The notes: generated by a model not told the origin, from the letters alone. A stretch of 64,000 bases of DNA from Austropuccinia psidii (GCA_023105745.1 JALGQZ010000015.1:15846499-15910498); one strand, 5' to 3'. Counted from the stretch's first letter, positions 1-11,198 are shown. Made by a program: numbers and translations.

Positions 1-170
1 CGGGATGATCAGGTGGTGAGGAATCTGATTTGAAGGCACAGGGGAACCAATATTGGTGGGTGGATGTCACAGGATTTGGTGTAAGACAAGAGTGTGATGT
101 GTGCTCGACGTGAGCTCGACTTTTATCCTGCTTGACATGAAGTCAATCACGGACGATTGACACAAGATTC
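1..170. other. Unassigned fragment beyond truncated G1 LTR
   Basis: This stretch looks more GC-rich than most of the window and matches nothing else I can recognise here. Homology to the G1-family LTR begins abruptly at about 171, so this is either sequence that truncated the LTR or the start of another insertion. No ORF, RNA gene or promoter is visible. The window edge prevents further resolution. Confidence 0.4.
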
Positions 171-478
171 GCCCTGGCTTAGAGCTTCACTTTGCATACC
201 CATTTGATGGGGTTAAGCCTCTTACTCTGTATTTCAGATGAGAGGTAAAAATTAATGTTTATGCTCAGCAGTAACTTTGAGCATGAATAACTTTGTTATT
301 CTTTGTCCTATGGTGATGGGACTTACATTTTCAGAAAGAGGTGAGTTTCCTCTTTCCTTTGATACTTTTTGAGCTAATTTGGCTCATCTCCATGTTTTGG
401 TGGTATCTTGGCTATACCATTGATTTATGGTATATTGACAGTCATGCTTGTGCTCTGGTTTTGAGTCACAGGCTGACA
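171..478 (-). repeat. Truncated 3' LTR of gypsy element G1 (family X)
   Basis: On the minus strand this begins TGTCAGCCTGTGACTC at 478 and matches the start of the complete family X LTR at 53602-55037 and the right part of the G1 5' LTR (12240-12570). Homology stops at about 171, so only about 310 of some 1430 bp remain. It lies directly beyond the polypurine tract and gag remnant of G1, which makes it that element's 3' LTR. Confidence 0.8.
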
Positions 479-490
479 TACCCTCCCTCT
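479..490 (-). promoter_or_regulatory. Polypurine tract of G1
   Basis: The minus strand reads AGAGGGAGGGTA immediately before the LTR start TGTCAG. A purine run abutting the 3' LTR is the expected plus-strand primer for reverse transcription. It overlaps the last codons of the gag/chromodomain remnant. Confidence 0.7.
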
Positions 491-1271
491 AAAAAAAAGG
501 CTCATCATTGACGAGATTTCCTCTCTTCTTGGAGGTATCAGCATGGTTCATTTGATCTTGAGCCAACAACTTTCTTGTGGTCATACCCTCGCTGTCTGTT
601 GGATTATGTTTCAAACCATCCAGGTGTTTGGTCATTGGTTTCCTCCTTTGGGAGTGGACTGAACCAATTTCCTCTATTCCATGGTTCTTGAATTCCACCA
701 AATATTCCTCATGGGGGTTGGGTTCACTGTATGAATTATTTCCACAGCCATTCCCCACACTATCAGAGTCAGATTCATGACCTTCTTGGTCTTTTCTTGT
801 TTCTTCCTCCCTTGAAAATATCTCTTCCCTGTCTTTGGGAGAATTTTCTGCATAGTGATTGGGTGATTCACATTTGTGAAATCCTGTTGTGATTTCAGAT
901 TCTGAATCATGAGTTTCTTTGGCTTCCAGGGTGTGATTCTCCCTGTTATCACCAGTACTATGGTTATTGTATCTACCAATAGATGTTCTAATCCTTACTT
1001 CTTGCAAAGTATTGGATATTTGATCCAAGGTGGATTCTTTGAAGCATCTGCATTTTACTGCATGTTCTAAGCTCCTGGTAGTTTTTTCAACAGTTTGTGA
1101 TTTCTTATTTCTGTTGTTATGTGAGGGTCAATGGCTATTAACCTTTTTGACTGTCTCAGACACCAATTATATGGATCTTTGTTCACTGTGTATCTATCAT
1201 TTCCAAATGAAAGGGTTTTCTACCATATCCATGTATCATTTCTGTAATTTTGGATTATTTGGCTCCTCTAC
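489..1271 (-). pseudogene. G1 gag, 3' part, fused to a chromodomain-like tail
   Basis: This continues the gag of 3302-4662 after removal of the solo LTR at 1272-3296. The portion 1271-1029 aligns with gag of the other copies (capsid region with W-x-x-K-x-I, Q-x-K-x-R-L and E-x-V-x-x-R-T-x-I-G blocks) but holds several stops. From 1028 to 489 a 179-codon frame is open. It contains a degenerate zinc knuckle (FHKCESPNHYAENSPK; the first and last Cys are lost) and an acidic Ser/Glu-rich linker. It then has EYLVEFKN followed by a Lys/Arg-rich stretch, which resembles the chromodomain end of the gypsy pol (EYLVRYKN in G2). Protease, RT, RNase H and integrase are absent between the two parts. The ORF runs into the polypurine tract, so this is a non-autonomous internal-deletion derivative. 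The chromodomain assignment is inference from a short match. Confidence 0.65.
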
Positions 1272-3296
1272 TGTGAGCCTTTGAGATATGACCACATACC
1301 CAATAAGGTCACAAAAAGACTCAGAATAATTAGACTTTGAATATAATTATATTAAAATTACTTAAAATAATTATACATTAAAAATAATTAATTAAATATA
1401 CAAAAAATACCAAAAATTGGTACAAAAATTGGTTTAACTTAAAAACCAATGAATCAACATGTAAAATAAATTATACCATTGGATTCCCCATTGAAAAATA
1501 CACATATACCATTTTTATGGCATATCTGTAAAGTCAATATTTAAGGAATTATAAGGTATAATACCTTATAAAAACCATAAAACCTTATTTATCTCAAACC
1601 CTAATGAAAAAAACATGTGAAATAAATTGTACCAGTGGATTCCCCATGAAACTCCACACATAAAACAATTATAAGCTAATTTCCAATGTTAATACTTAAG
1701 GAATTATCCTGAATATATGCACTTTTTTGGTCAACGCATATATTCAAGGATCATAGCTAATATCTTCTAAACTATACATGATAGAATGATGAACCAAAAA
1801 TAAAGTTACCACGTAATTACTGTAAGAACACAGATATGAACTTTATTTTATAAATTATAAACAAGGTTAAAACCTATGATGAATTATTGATAAAAATCAA
1901 CAGAGCTGTTGACCACTTTGTTTTGAAAGTGTTCCAAACTTAAAAAAAAGTACACAGTTGGATTCTCCTAGTTCATTCGTGAAGAATGATGTAATTTTTA
2001 TTATTAAATTCAGGGTATAACCCCCTGACATCAAGGTTTGAAGTTTAAAATATTGAATTTCGACAGAAAAGATGAGTTACAAGAAAAATCATCAAAATTA
2101 GAGTTTTGATGATGTAATGAAAAGCTCTTGGCAGCATAATACGGTTATGCCAGGCTATCAGAATTCACTCTCTGAATTGCTGTAGCGTGTAAATCTTAAA
2201 GGTTATTGAGGATCAAAGTTTGAGCTTAATTTGAGCTGTTATGATCACATACTGTAACCTTAATTTAAGTTTAACAGTCTTAAGAGTGATAAAATTGGTG
2301 AATACTATTAGTTTATGATTAAAACTAATAAAATCCACGAAATTTGGGGTTCTTCCAAGCCTCTGATGTCATCAAACTTAGATTTATAGTGATAACTCTA
2401 AATAATGGTGTAACAATGATGTAATATGGTTTGATCATGATGTAATCACCCTCAAACCTTAAAATATTGATCAATTTCAGTGGATATGATCAGTACACGT
2501 CTACTAGAAGCCTGTTGGACTCTAGGAGGGAGGTATTTACTATAAATAGAGCTCTTTTTACTCTATTTACCCCTCAGACGCATCAAAAACATTAAATCAA
2601 TTAAATAAAAGGTAATTTCTTTATTCTTTATATATAAAACTCTTATATTATTAAAGACCAAAGACCATCTTAATATTAATCACTATTTTTACGTGATTAA
2701 ATCAATTCTTTAATTGTTTTTGTCATAAATCTCTCTATAAACTCATTTCCACATAAACTCAAGAATTTTAGTAATTTTCTTTATTTTTTATTGTAAATAC
2801 AATTTGAAAAAGTTGTATTATATTCTTTTGGCGTAAAATATCTCAAAATTATTATTTTAAGTGTTAAAAGTAGGTTATTTCATCTTATTATAATAATTTC
2901 TCTCTTATTATTACTCTTAATAATTCTTATTTAATATAAATAGTATTTATATTAATATATAACTTTAATATTAGTAATATTATTGTTATTAATTGTTTTT
3001 TATTTATAAAAAACAGTTTTTTACGCCTTTATTATTTGTTGGTAACAATAATAAAGAGCTTTATAATATATTAATTATTTTATATTAATATATTATTTAT
3101 AATATTATAATTTCATATAATATTAATTATATTATTATATTTATTTAATAATATAATATTTTTTACGCCATAATAATAATATTTCTTTATTATTATTATT
3201 ATTTTAATCTTATTTATTTCAATTATAAGGACATTCAGAGTACAATAAGTAAAAAATTAGTAATTTTTACTTATTGTTTCATAGTCAAACCTTACA
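1272..3296 (+). repeat. Solo gypsy LTR (family Y), TSD TCTAC
   Basis: It starts TGTGAGCCTTTGAGATATG and ends CAAACCTTACA, like the G3 LTRs. The 5 bp on each side are identical: TCTAC at 1267-1271 and 3297-3301. At 2025 bp it is about the length of the G3 5' LTR (1972 bp). No primer-binding site follows it, so it is a solo LTR left by LTR-LTR recombination. It splits the gag pseudogene of G1 and is therefore younger than G1. The 3' third is extremely AT-rich. Confidence 0.9.
2541..2548 (+). promoter_or_regulatory. TATA box of family Y LTR
   Basis: TATAAATA sits in the context GGGAGG-10 bp-TATA-GAGCTCTTTT. The same layout occurs in both G3 LTRs (45585 and 55418), so it is the likely core promoter of this LTR family. 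Confidence 0.55.
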
Positions 3297-3301
3297 TCTA
3301 C

Positions 3302-4662
3302 CATGGCCAGTTTCTTCTGCCATGGATTTCTTTCCTTTGTGTGTACCAAATACTAGCATGTCCTATGAAAGCTGTATTTAATCTGGCAGTAATCCAGTAA
3401 TCTGGTATACTTGGTACATCAGTGAACAGTCCATCAATATAATCTATGAGTTCCATGTGATCATACTCTCCAGTTCCAGAGACTTTGGGCCAGCTTGAGG
3501 CCTCAGGAAGCTGTTTAAAGGCTTCCCTCTCAGTGTACGACATATTATCTCCATCTTGGTATTTTGATGGAGACCCTGCCTTATTCACCAATAAAGAATC
3601 TGGTTTGATGTCTTCCTGGTGGTATGGGGTGTTTCCAGAAACATGCCCTTGTGTTTGGGGTTTCAATTTTTGGCAGAAATTGAACAATTTGTCAATATCT
3701 TGATCCAGGTATTCCCTGTCCCTTTTGCAGTGATTTTGCTCCTCTAAGACTTGATTTAGTCTTCTTTTGGAATCTTCTGAGGCTTTATACAATTCAATAT
3801 AGTCCTCTTGAAGAGTATGAATAGTTTTGGTTTGTAAGGTACAAACCTCTTGTAACCTTGAAATACTTTCATGGAGTCTTTCAAACTTTTTTTGAGTTGG
3901 TTCTACAAATTGGGAAAATTGTAACCATAGAGTATTACTACTTATGGTACTCTCAGGTATCACAACATTGTGTTTCATCTGAGTGGAGATATCATTCCTT
4001 ATCATAGGGCTGCTAGGTGCATTATGAGTATTTACAACTGTTTGTTGTTTCTTTGTACTTCTTGCAACAGGTCCAGCAATTTCTGGATCATAGGATCTGA
4101 CTCTTTCAGCCTCTGGTTGAAAGAAGTCTTGTTCTTGCTTTATGATCCTCTTCCTCTCCTGGATTCTATCTTGGATTGGAAAGTATAGTGACTCTTGATC
4201 ACTGATCTGCTGGTGCCTGAGTGGTGTGAAGCCACTAGGGAGTCTGGTTGGGTTACCAGTACTCATGAGCCTGAAAGGGTCAGAGTGTGTTATCTCTTGT
4301 TACATTTCTTTTCTATGATAAGTTCTTTGAAGAATATCTCTTTGAGGGAAATCTTCTGAATACTTTCTACAAGTTCTTTTTAGTGGGAATCTGGTTTGAA
4401 TTCCCTGTCTGCCATTTGCCATTGGAGAAGCTCTTGGAAGATTTGATGGGTTAAAACAAACTGTTCTATGAAAGCCATTCCTGGAGGTTTGCTGTTTAAC
4501 CCCATCTTGGAAGGTGTAGAAAGGTTCATTTTGCCATGTATTATGACTTTGAACAACTCCAGCTTCTCTCTTTTCCAGGCCTCTATTCCAACTGATGGTT
4601 GTTTCTCTTTGTAAGGAATAATCACTTGGAAATCCAAAGTCTTTGGTATGAGGTGGTATCAT
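3302..4662 (-). pseudogene. G1 gag, 5' part
   Basis: Two minus-strand frames in the same phase (4662-4300 and 4266-3298) are separated by in-frame stops and together form the 5' part of a gypsy gag. The second contains a long coiled-coil-like region (roughly residues 110-185, rich in Leu/Gln/Glu/Lys). It then has the capsid signature W-P-K-x-S-G-x-GEYDHMELIDYIDG, matching LKEWPHFSGEGEYDHMEF in G4 and EEWPTFNGEGEYNHMEF in G2. It ends at the insertion point of the solo LTR and resumes at 1271. A shorter overlapping frame at 4637-4380 lies in the +1 phase, as in the other copies, but I could not see the conserved YRIPK block in it. Gag would form the virus-like particle; this copy cannot encode an intact one. 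Confidence 0.75.
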
Positions 4663-4739
4663 TTCTGATTTTTAAAGTGAGAGTTTCAGCTAGTTGATTG
4701 AATCCCTTTTTTTAGGAATTTATAAGTCACTTTGGAGAA

Positions 4740-6030
4740 GTTATTATTGGAAATATCAATAATAAATATCAATCAACTCTCCCCAATATATACTCTGTAT
4801 ATATTAAAAAAGATTAATAATAAAATATGGTTTGTATTTTATTATGAAGTATTACTATTGAAATGATCAATAATAATGATAATAATCAATTTTTCACGCC
4901 AATTTGGGTGAAAAAATGAGCTATAAGAGTTTTTCTGTAAGAAAAATTCAAACAATATATACTTTGTATATATTATGAAAAAAAGATCAATAATAAAATA
5001 TGATTTGTATTTTATAATTGAGTATTATTATTGAAGTTATCAATAATAATGATAATAATCAATTTTTCACGCCAATTTGGGTGAAAAAATGAATTATCAG
5101 AGTTTTTCTGTAAGAAAAATTCAAATAATATACACTTTGTATATATTATGAAAAAAAAATAATAAAATATGGTTTTATTTTATTATGAAGTATTATTATT
5201 GGTATTATCAATAATAATGATAATAATCAATTTTATGCCAATTTGGGTGAAAAAAAAATTATCAGAGTTTTTCTTCAAGAAAAATTCAAATAATATATAC
5301 TTTGTATATATTATGAAAAATAAAATAAAATATGGTTTTTATTTTATTATGAGGTATTATTATTGGTATTATCAATAATGATGATAATAGTCAATTTTTT
5401 ACGCCAATTTGGGTGAAAAAATGAATTATCAGAGTTTTTCTTCAAGAAAAATTTAAATAATATATACTTTGTATATATTATGAAAAAAAACAATAACAAA
5501 ATATGGTTTTGATTTTCTTATGAAGTATTATTATTGGTATTATCAATAATGATGATAATAGTCAATTTTTAATGCCAATTTGGGTGAAAAAATGAATTAT
5601 CAGAGTTTTTCTTCAAGAAAAATTCAAATAATATATACTTTGTATATATTATGAAAAAGACAATAATAAAATATGGTTTTTATTTTTTTATGAAGTATTA
5701 TTATTGGTATTATCAATAATGATGATAATAATCAATTTTTCACGCCAATTTGGGTGAAAAAATGAATTATCAGAGTTTTTCTTCAAGAAAAATTCAAATA
5801 ATATATAGTTTGTATATATTATGAAAAAAAAACAATAATAAAATATGGTTTTTATTTTATTATGAAGTATTATTATTGGTATTATCAATAATGATGATAA
5901 TAATCAATTTCTCACCCAATTTGGGTTAAAAAATGAATTATCAGAGTTTTTCTTCAAGAAAAATTCAAATAATATATACTTTGTATATATTATGAAAAAA
6001 AAACAATAATAAAATATGGTTTTTATCTTA
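4740..6030. repeat. Tandem array, about 170-bp unit, 7 copies
   Basis: The phrase GCCAATTTGGGTGAAAAA or a close variant recurs near 4900, 5068, 5237, 5401, 5573, 5743 and 5915, a period of about 164-174 bp. Each unit also has AATAATGATGATAATA, the self-complementary run TTTTTCTTCAAGAAAAA in later units (TTTTTCTGTAAGAAAAA in the first ones), and a near-palindrome around ATATACTTTGTATATATT. The array lies in the minus-strand leader of G1, between its primer-binding site and gag. Units 3-7 look more alike than units 1-2. The array has no coding potential. Confidence 0.9.
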
Positions 6031-6300
6031 TTATAAAAAGAGAATATTCTATAAATATAAATTATATATTTATAACTCTTCAAAAAATGAAAAAATATTA
6101 TTTTTCAAAAAAAGATATGTATACAGTTTTTTTTGTTTTGTTTTTTATTATGTTTTTTATATATCTTTTTATTTTTGAGTAAAAAAAATCAGAACAGAGA
6201 AAACCCACGAAATTAATCCCCTAAATAACTCTAAAAAGCATGAATATAAGCTAAAAATAGTGAACACAAGCTAAAATTTTGTCGAAAATAGGTAAAAGAC
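6031..6300 (-). other. Remaining G1 leader
   Basis: AT-rich sequence between the tandem array and the primer-binding site of G1. It contains T-rich runs (6126-6180) and no ORF. Nothing else is recognisable. Confidence 0.5.
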
Positions 6301-6318
6301 CAGGCCAGGCCCCCAAAA
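6301..6318 (-). promoter_or_regulatory. Putative primer-binding site of G1
   Basis: On the minus strand the LTR ends at 6319 (CCCTGACA) and is followed by TTTTGGGGGCCTGGCCTG. The core TGGGGGC is shared with the equivalent position of G2, G3 and G4. The position and leading TGG fit a tRNA-primed site, but I could not identify the tRNA. Confidence 0.6.
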
Positions 6319-6851
6319 TGTCAGGGTGACTGTATGATATAGCTTCAAAGTGATAATAGAAACTATAACTCTGAGTGTGACACGAAAATGATGATGATAT
6401 TAAAATGAGAATATGAGTAAAAGGGCTATACTAAAATAATTTAGTGATGGTGAGTGCTGCTGATAGCCCTGGGTGCAGTTTTTGTCTGTTGGTTTACAAT
6501 AACAAACCCTGCAATAATTAAGCTTTTAATTATACCTGTTAAACTATAAGAGTACCACTTCGTTTAAGAAGTTATACCACGTAAGAATATCAAGAACAGC
6601 ATGCTGGATTTGCTTCCTGGTGAGGCAAAGCCTCCTTTTATCTTGTTCTGGGGTAGTGGGAGGTGGGTTACCTCTGCACACGACCACAAAGTGAAACTTT
6701 TCACTACTGTGGGCTGGTTTGTGGTTCTATACACTCAATACAGGCTAGTATTGGGTTGAAATGTGGTTTTAGAACCACAAGTAGTCATTTTTACCCTATA
6801 CAGGGTGAACGTTTTCACCAATGGAGTTTACAGGTGTATTCTTGTGCTCCT
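6319..6851 (-). repeat. G1 5' LTR (family X), left part
   Basis: This matches the reverse complement of the solo LTR at 53602-55037, starting at its terminal TGTCAGGGTGA. It is broken at 6851 by the Copia insertion and continues at 11684. A TATA-like GATAAAAGGAGGC lies on the minus strand near 6641-6629 and is conserved at 54694-54707. The two LTR ends form the inverted pair TGTCAG/CTGACA. Confidence 0.8.
6629..6641 (-). promoter_or_regulatory. TATA-like core promoter of family X LTR
   Basis: The minus strand reads GATAAAAGGAGGCTTT. The plus-strand solo copy has GATAAAAAGGAGGCTTT at 54694. Conservation between diverged copies and the resemblance to a TATA box suggest the LTR promoter. Confidence 0.4.
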
Positions 6852-7254
6852 TATTGTAATTTTATTCTAAAAGGCTATGTATTACTAATATATTCTATCT
6901 ACAAGTACGACTTCTTATATGTAAAAATTTTATTTGTTTTTTGATCTCCCCTTTGGAGTGCGTACCTGAAGTTTAGAAAAAAATTTAAAATTTTATATCA
7001 GTAAAACATGCGAAGGAATTAATAAACAGATCTCCCCTTTGGAGTGCGTACCTGAAGTTTAGAAAAAAATTTAAAATTTTATATCAGTAAAACATGCGAA
7101 GGAATTAATAAACAGATCTCCCCTGAGGAGATTTGTTATTAATTCAGAGTTAGATGTTTTATACATGGAATATGTTATGCTAGTTTGTGTGTATAGTCTT
7201 ATTAGGTTTGTTTCGATATAAGCATATTTCAATTTGTATCGTGAAGATACAACA
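6852..7254 (-). repeat. Copia 3' LTR with internal 86-bp tandem duplication
   Basis: Minus strand: TGTTGTATCTTC ... ACAATA. The segment 6943-7028 is repeated exactly or nearly so at 7029-7114. The 5' LTR has the segment once, which accounts for the whole length difference (403 versus 317 bp). The duplication therefore arose after or during the last replication cycle. Confidence 0.9.
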
Positions 7255-7264
7255 CTCCCCTCCA
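7255..7264 (-). promoter_or_regulatory. Copia polypurine tract
   Basis: The minus strand reads TGGAGGGGAG directly before the 3' LTR start TGTTGTATC. The position and purine content fit the plus-strand primer. Confidence 0.65.
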
Positions 7265-7273
7265 TAACATATT

Positions 7274-9113
7274 TCAGCATTTACAAGTAATTGAGTCAAC
7301 TATGTTGCTTAGAGCAACGTAGCCTAAGCTTTTAGTCATGATGTCAGCCAGTTGGTCCTTAGTCGAAACCCAATCTAACAATATCTTGCCTTCAACAACG
7401 TATTTGTTTATGACATTAAATTCTCTGATGAGATGGCAAGTCTGCTTTTGGCTAACCAAGTCAGCTGCAATTCCTATTGCAGTCCTGTTGTCAGAAAGCA
7501 AAGTAGGGATAGGCTTCTGCAATATTGGAGCAAAGAGGTGAGAAATCCATAAACATTCCTTGGCAGCAAATGACAAAGCCAGATATTCAGCCTGAGCTGT
7601 TGATGCAGCAACCGTCGCCTGTCGCTTTGATTGCCAAGCCACCGGATTATCCCCGTGAAACAGGATATATCCTTGAGTAGACCGGCTGGCCTCTCCCCCC
7701 CAGTTAGCATCAACATAGCAGCGAACCGAATTTTTAACCGTTTTCGAGATAAAAATGCCTTTGTCAGATGTAAATCTCATATAGCTGATGAGATGCTGGA
7801 GAGCGTCCCAATGAGCGACGGTAGGCCCAATTGAAAAGTGGGCGAGATAGTTGACCGCATAAGAAATGTCAGGGCGGGAGCCCTGAGCAATGTACAATAA
7901 TATACCAATACGCTTCAAATATTCTTTATCCATCACTCCATGCTTTGAGCTTTCAAGGGAGCACTTGATTGGTAATGGTGAGCGTGTTGTGACGTTGCTA
8001 GGCTCAAGATTCAAGAGCTTGTTAATTAGGTCCGGTTGGTGAAACTTGAAACCGTGAGAAACTGGAATAATGGAGATGCCTACCAAGCCAGTAACTTCCC
8101 CATCCCACTTGATTTTGAGGGCATCATCTAATTTCGAGGAGATAAGCTCCATGAGCTCGACCGATGAGGCTGCCAATGCACCATCATCCACATGGATCCA
8201 TAACATTGCCTGTCCCTTCTCTGAATGTAAATAGTAAGTACTGGTGTCTTCCTGGTTTACCACAAACCCAATGTGCTGCAGATGCAACCACCAACACCGT
8301 GCAGCCTGTTTAGTACCGTAAAGTGCTTTCTTGAGCTTCAGGACGGAATGAGGCAGCAAAGACATTCCTTGAGGCGGCCATATGTACACGGGCTTGTTGA
8401 TTAAACTGTTGAGGAATGCGACCTTGACATCAAACGTTCTCACATCCCAACCTCTATACAAAGCCACGGAAAACAGTAGGCGTCGGCGCAAACGTTTCCG
8501 CAAAATTGATACCTTGTATTTGTCGGAAGCCCCGGGCAACCAATCTGGCCTTGAATCTGAGGGGCTTAGATTTCCGTGTAAAGACCCATTTAGTACTCAG
8601 AATACTCTCTCAAGGAACCTCCATCAAGGCTTTCCGCATATTTGAAACTTCAAAGACATCTTGCTCATTCATGCTGGCCAGTTCTTCATTAATAGCTGTA
8701 CACCAACTATCAGCTTCATCCGATGTGATTGCTTCTTTGTAGCTGATCGGAGCCGCATCAGCTGGGTCATGTGATACATTCACCGAATTCACAAGGTTAT
8801 CCTGTTTTTCAACCGCAAGAATCATAGAGTCATCAAATAAATTGTTTACCTGGATCGAAGATAAATAAGGCATCGAATTCGAGCCGTGGTGAATGAAGCA
8901 ATTCTCATCAAACTTGACGCTTGCGCTCTTCACCACTTTTTGTTTATCAGGAATCCAAAACAGCCAGCCCTTCGAATTGGGCGCCTCCCCAAGATGATAA
9001 CCAACATGAGCTCTTTGAGATAGATCTTTCCGAAACAGGTGATTGTATAAGTAACCCTTGGCACCAAAAACACGCAACGGAAGTAGAGATGGTTTTTTCG
9101 TTGCAATGATCTC
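7274..9113 (-). pseudogene. Copia pol 3' half: integrase tail, RT, RNase H
   Basis: The frame continues past a TAA at 9113-9111 with VFGAKGYLYNH, the Copia integrase tail, then WFDEN-type linker sequence and the RT start (ISYKEAIT, WCTAINEE). An in-frame TGA near 8612 interrupts MEVP-ES, and a frameshift between about 8500 and 8458 separates [10 protein letters not shown] from [20 protein letters not shown]. The rest is open to 7274. It shows RT motif A (FDVKVAFLNS), YGTKQAARCWW, the catalytic HVDDG motif, and RNase H with YVDANWGG, QAEYLAL and SDNRTAI. The protein would copy the element RNA into cDNA in the particle. With one stop, one frameshift and the upstream TAA it is defective. The apparent start at 8539 is a TTG and not a real start. 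Confidence 0.85.
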
Positions 9114-11198
9114 TTATGGAGTATTCACATCATCAGCATGTAGAGTTTGATTAAAAATCCAAGCGGCATGGCGAAAAGAATATGGCCACAATTCTCTGGG
9201 CAAGCGAGAAGCAATTAACATGGTCCGGGCGATTTCAGATATAGAACAATTAGTTCTTTCGATCTTACCATTCTGATGGTGTTCGTAAGGAATGGAGGTC
9301 TCGTGGATAACCCCACATTCATTAAGGAAATTACTGAGAAAGATGTTGTGGAACTCTGCACCATTCTCGGTTCTCAAACGTTTGATTTTGAAACCGGTGC
9401 AGTTAGCGAACTTGATCATCCATAGGTGTAACTTGTGTTTAGCTTCGGCTTTGTCAGCAATGGGTATAACTGTCACTAATCGAGAGAAGTGATCTTGAAT
9501 CACGAGCAAATATTTTTTTGAGTCAAAACTAGTGGGAAGAGGACCCATTAGGTCAGCCACAATGACATCACCAGGCTGTGTAACGATAAGACGAGAAGGA
9601 GAGTGGAAAGGCCGGTGTTCACTTTTAGATATAGAGCAGTGGTGGCACAGATTGATATTCTGAAGAGATACAGGGGGAAAACCATCTACGGCATTAAATT
9701 TCAATAAACGTTTAATATTTCGGATTGAGATATGGCCCAGTCTTTGGTGCCACAAATAACTAGTATCATTCAATGTGTTGGAAGGACGAGTGAGATAGTT
9801 AATAGACGGAGGAGCAGGTTCAGTAACAGCCATAGGTTTAATAGAGACTAAAGGTGCAGACGACGCAGACAAAGGAAGAAACCAGCGATGATTACGCCGA
9901 AACGTTTTAAATTCAACATTGTTTTGAAATAGCACTAAGTTGCCATGAGAAAGTGAAACCAGTATTTGTTGTGAGATTAAATGCCCTATGGAGAGGACAA
10001 CACCATTGATAGCTCTGCAGTGCAGCACATCTTTAACATGAAGAGGACCGAAAGGTGTCATTAATCGGAGTTCTCCAATGTTTTCTACCCAAAATCGGTG
10101 AGAGGAAGCGACAGACAGGCTCATGTCAGCAGGCCGAATGTTAACGAGAAGGGAAAGATTGCCTACAACTGAGTGTGTTGCACCAGAGTCCAATAAGGCT
10201 TCGGAATTCTCAAACACTGGAATGACACCAATTGCAGCAACATGCGGGGATTGTTGGGAAGATTGTCCACGAGCGATGGCACCTTTCTTTCGAGCAGGAC
10301 AGTCAGGCGCCCAGTGACCTGCTTCCCCACAGTGGAAGCAGGGGTTTCTTCGAGTCAGCCATTTTCTTTTCCATTCATCAGAACACGAAGCAATTGGTGA
10401 GGGGATGTTAGGAGAACGATCAGCTGAAGGATGTCCCCGAAATGGTGTACCAGGATGACTCCTGCCTTTTCCTTTGCCCATCAAAGAGCTCGGCCCATCA
10501 ATGCGAGCCAATTGCAAAGATTCATCCATAGGTGAAAAAGAGGGCTTAGGAGCCATTTGTTGAACGATGTCCAAAATGTCTTCTGGTTGAATATGAAGCG
10601 ATGAATTGACAGCCAATTGAGGATCGAGAGCAGATGTGATCTGGTCACGTAGATGAGGAACGGAGAAGAAAAGAGAGAGTGTGATGATTTTATTGCTGTC
10701 CAGTGTGCCCATTTGGTTTTCCACGGCATTGACAGCTTCACTTAATCGTAATGCATGCTGGGTAAGATTAGACGATTGGTCAATCGGATTAAAGATGATA
10801 CTAGCGTGATGGATAATTGAGGACCATGAAGCCCGATTGAAGCGATTTTTTAGCGCATGGTAGATATTTCTTGCATTAGGCATGTATATTCATGAGGTAA
10901 ATGAATCAAACAAAGGACGTTCAACACTATGTCGAATAAAAGCCAAGGCAATGAGATTACGCCGATAATCAGTGTCGTCAAAGTAATCTGTATCACCAAG
11001 GAACACAGTTGCCCAGCTTTCTATCATGTTTCGCGACCAAGTGTTGAAGTTGGCTCCGGAGACCGACAGCTTGGGTTGAATCTTCTCAGCGATTGCTGTG
11101 AATCGATTAAGCAACTCGGCTTGTTTGTCCGCCTTTGACACAGCATCGCTATTGTCGTGTATTTTTAGTTGTGAAACATCAGGTGGATCACTCATCAT
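9114..11198 (-). pseudogene. Copia gag, protease and integrase core
   Basis: The first ATG in frame is at 11198 (MMSDPPDVSQ). An in-frame TGA at 10889-10887 interrupts gag, after which the same frame is open to 9114. Domains in order: gag capsid-like region; CCHC zinc knuckle CFHCGEAGHWAPDC near 10345-10304, intact; protease DSGATHS near 10190; integrase zinc-binding H-x3-H ... CHHC near 9750-9640; and the integrase core with D in VIVADLMGP and E in HHQNGKIERTN. The middle catalytic position reads RTENGAEF, where Copia integrases usually have D before NG, so an active-site Asp may be replaced by Glu. Gag and pol share one frame, as is common for Copia. Confidence 0.85.

Noticed and set aside
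1030..1284. 84-codon plus-strand ORF
   Set aside because: It is the shadow of the minus-strand gag remnant and runs into the solo LTR start.
4740..6030. CRISPR-like array
   Set aside because: Units of about 170 bp repeat as a whole, with no short repeat/unique spacer alternation; this is a plain tandem repeat in a fungal genome.
8537..8539. Start of a separate Copia RT gene
   Set aside because: The triplet is TTG on the minus strand and lies within a polyprotein; the apparent ORF edge results from a frameshift.
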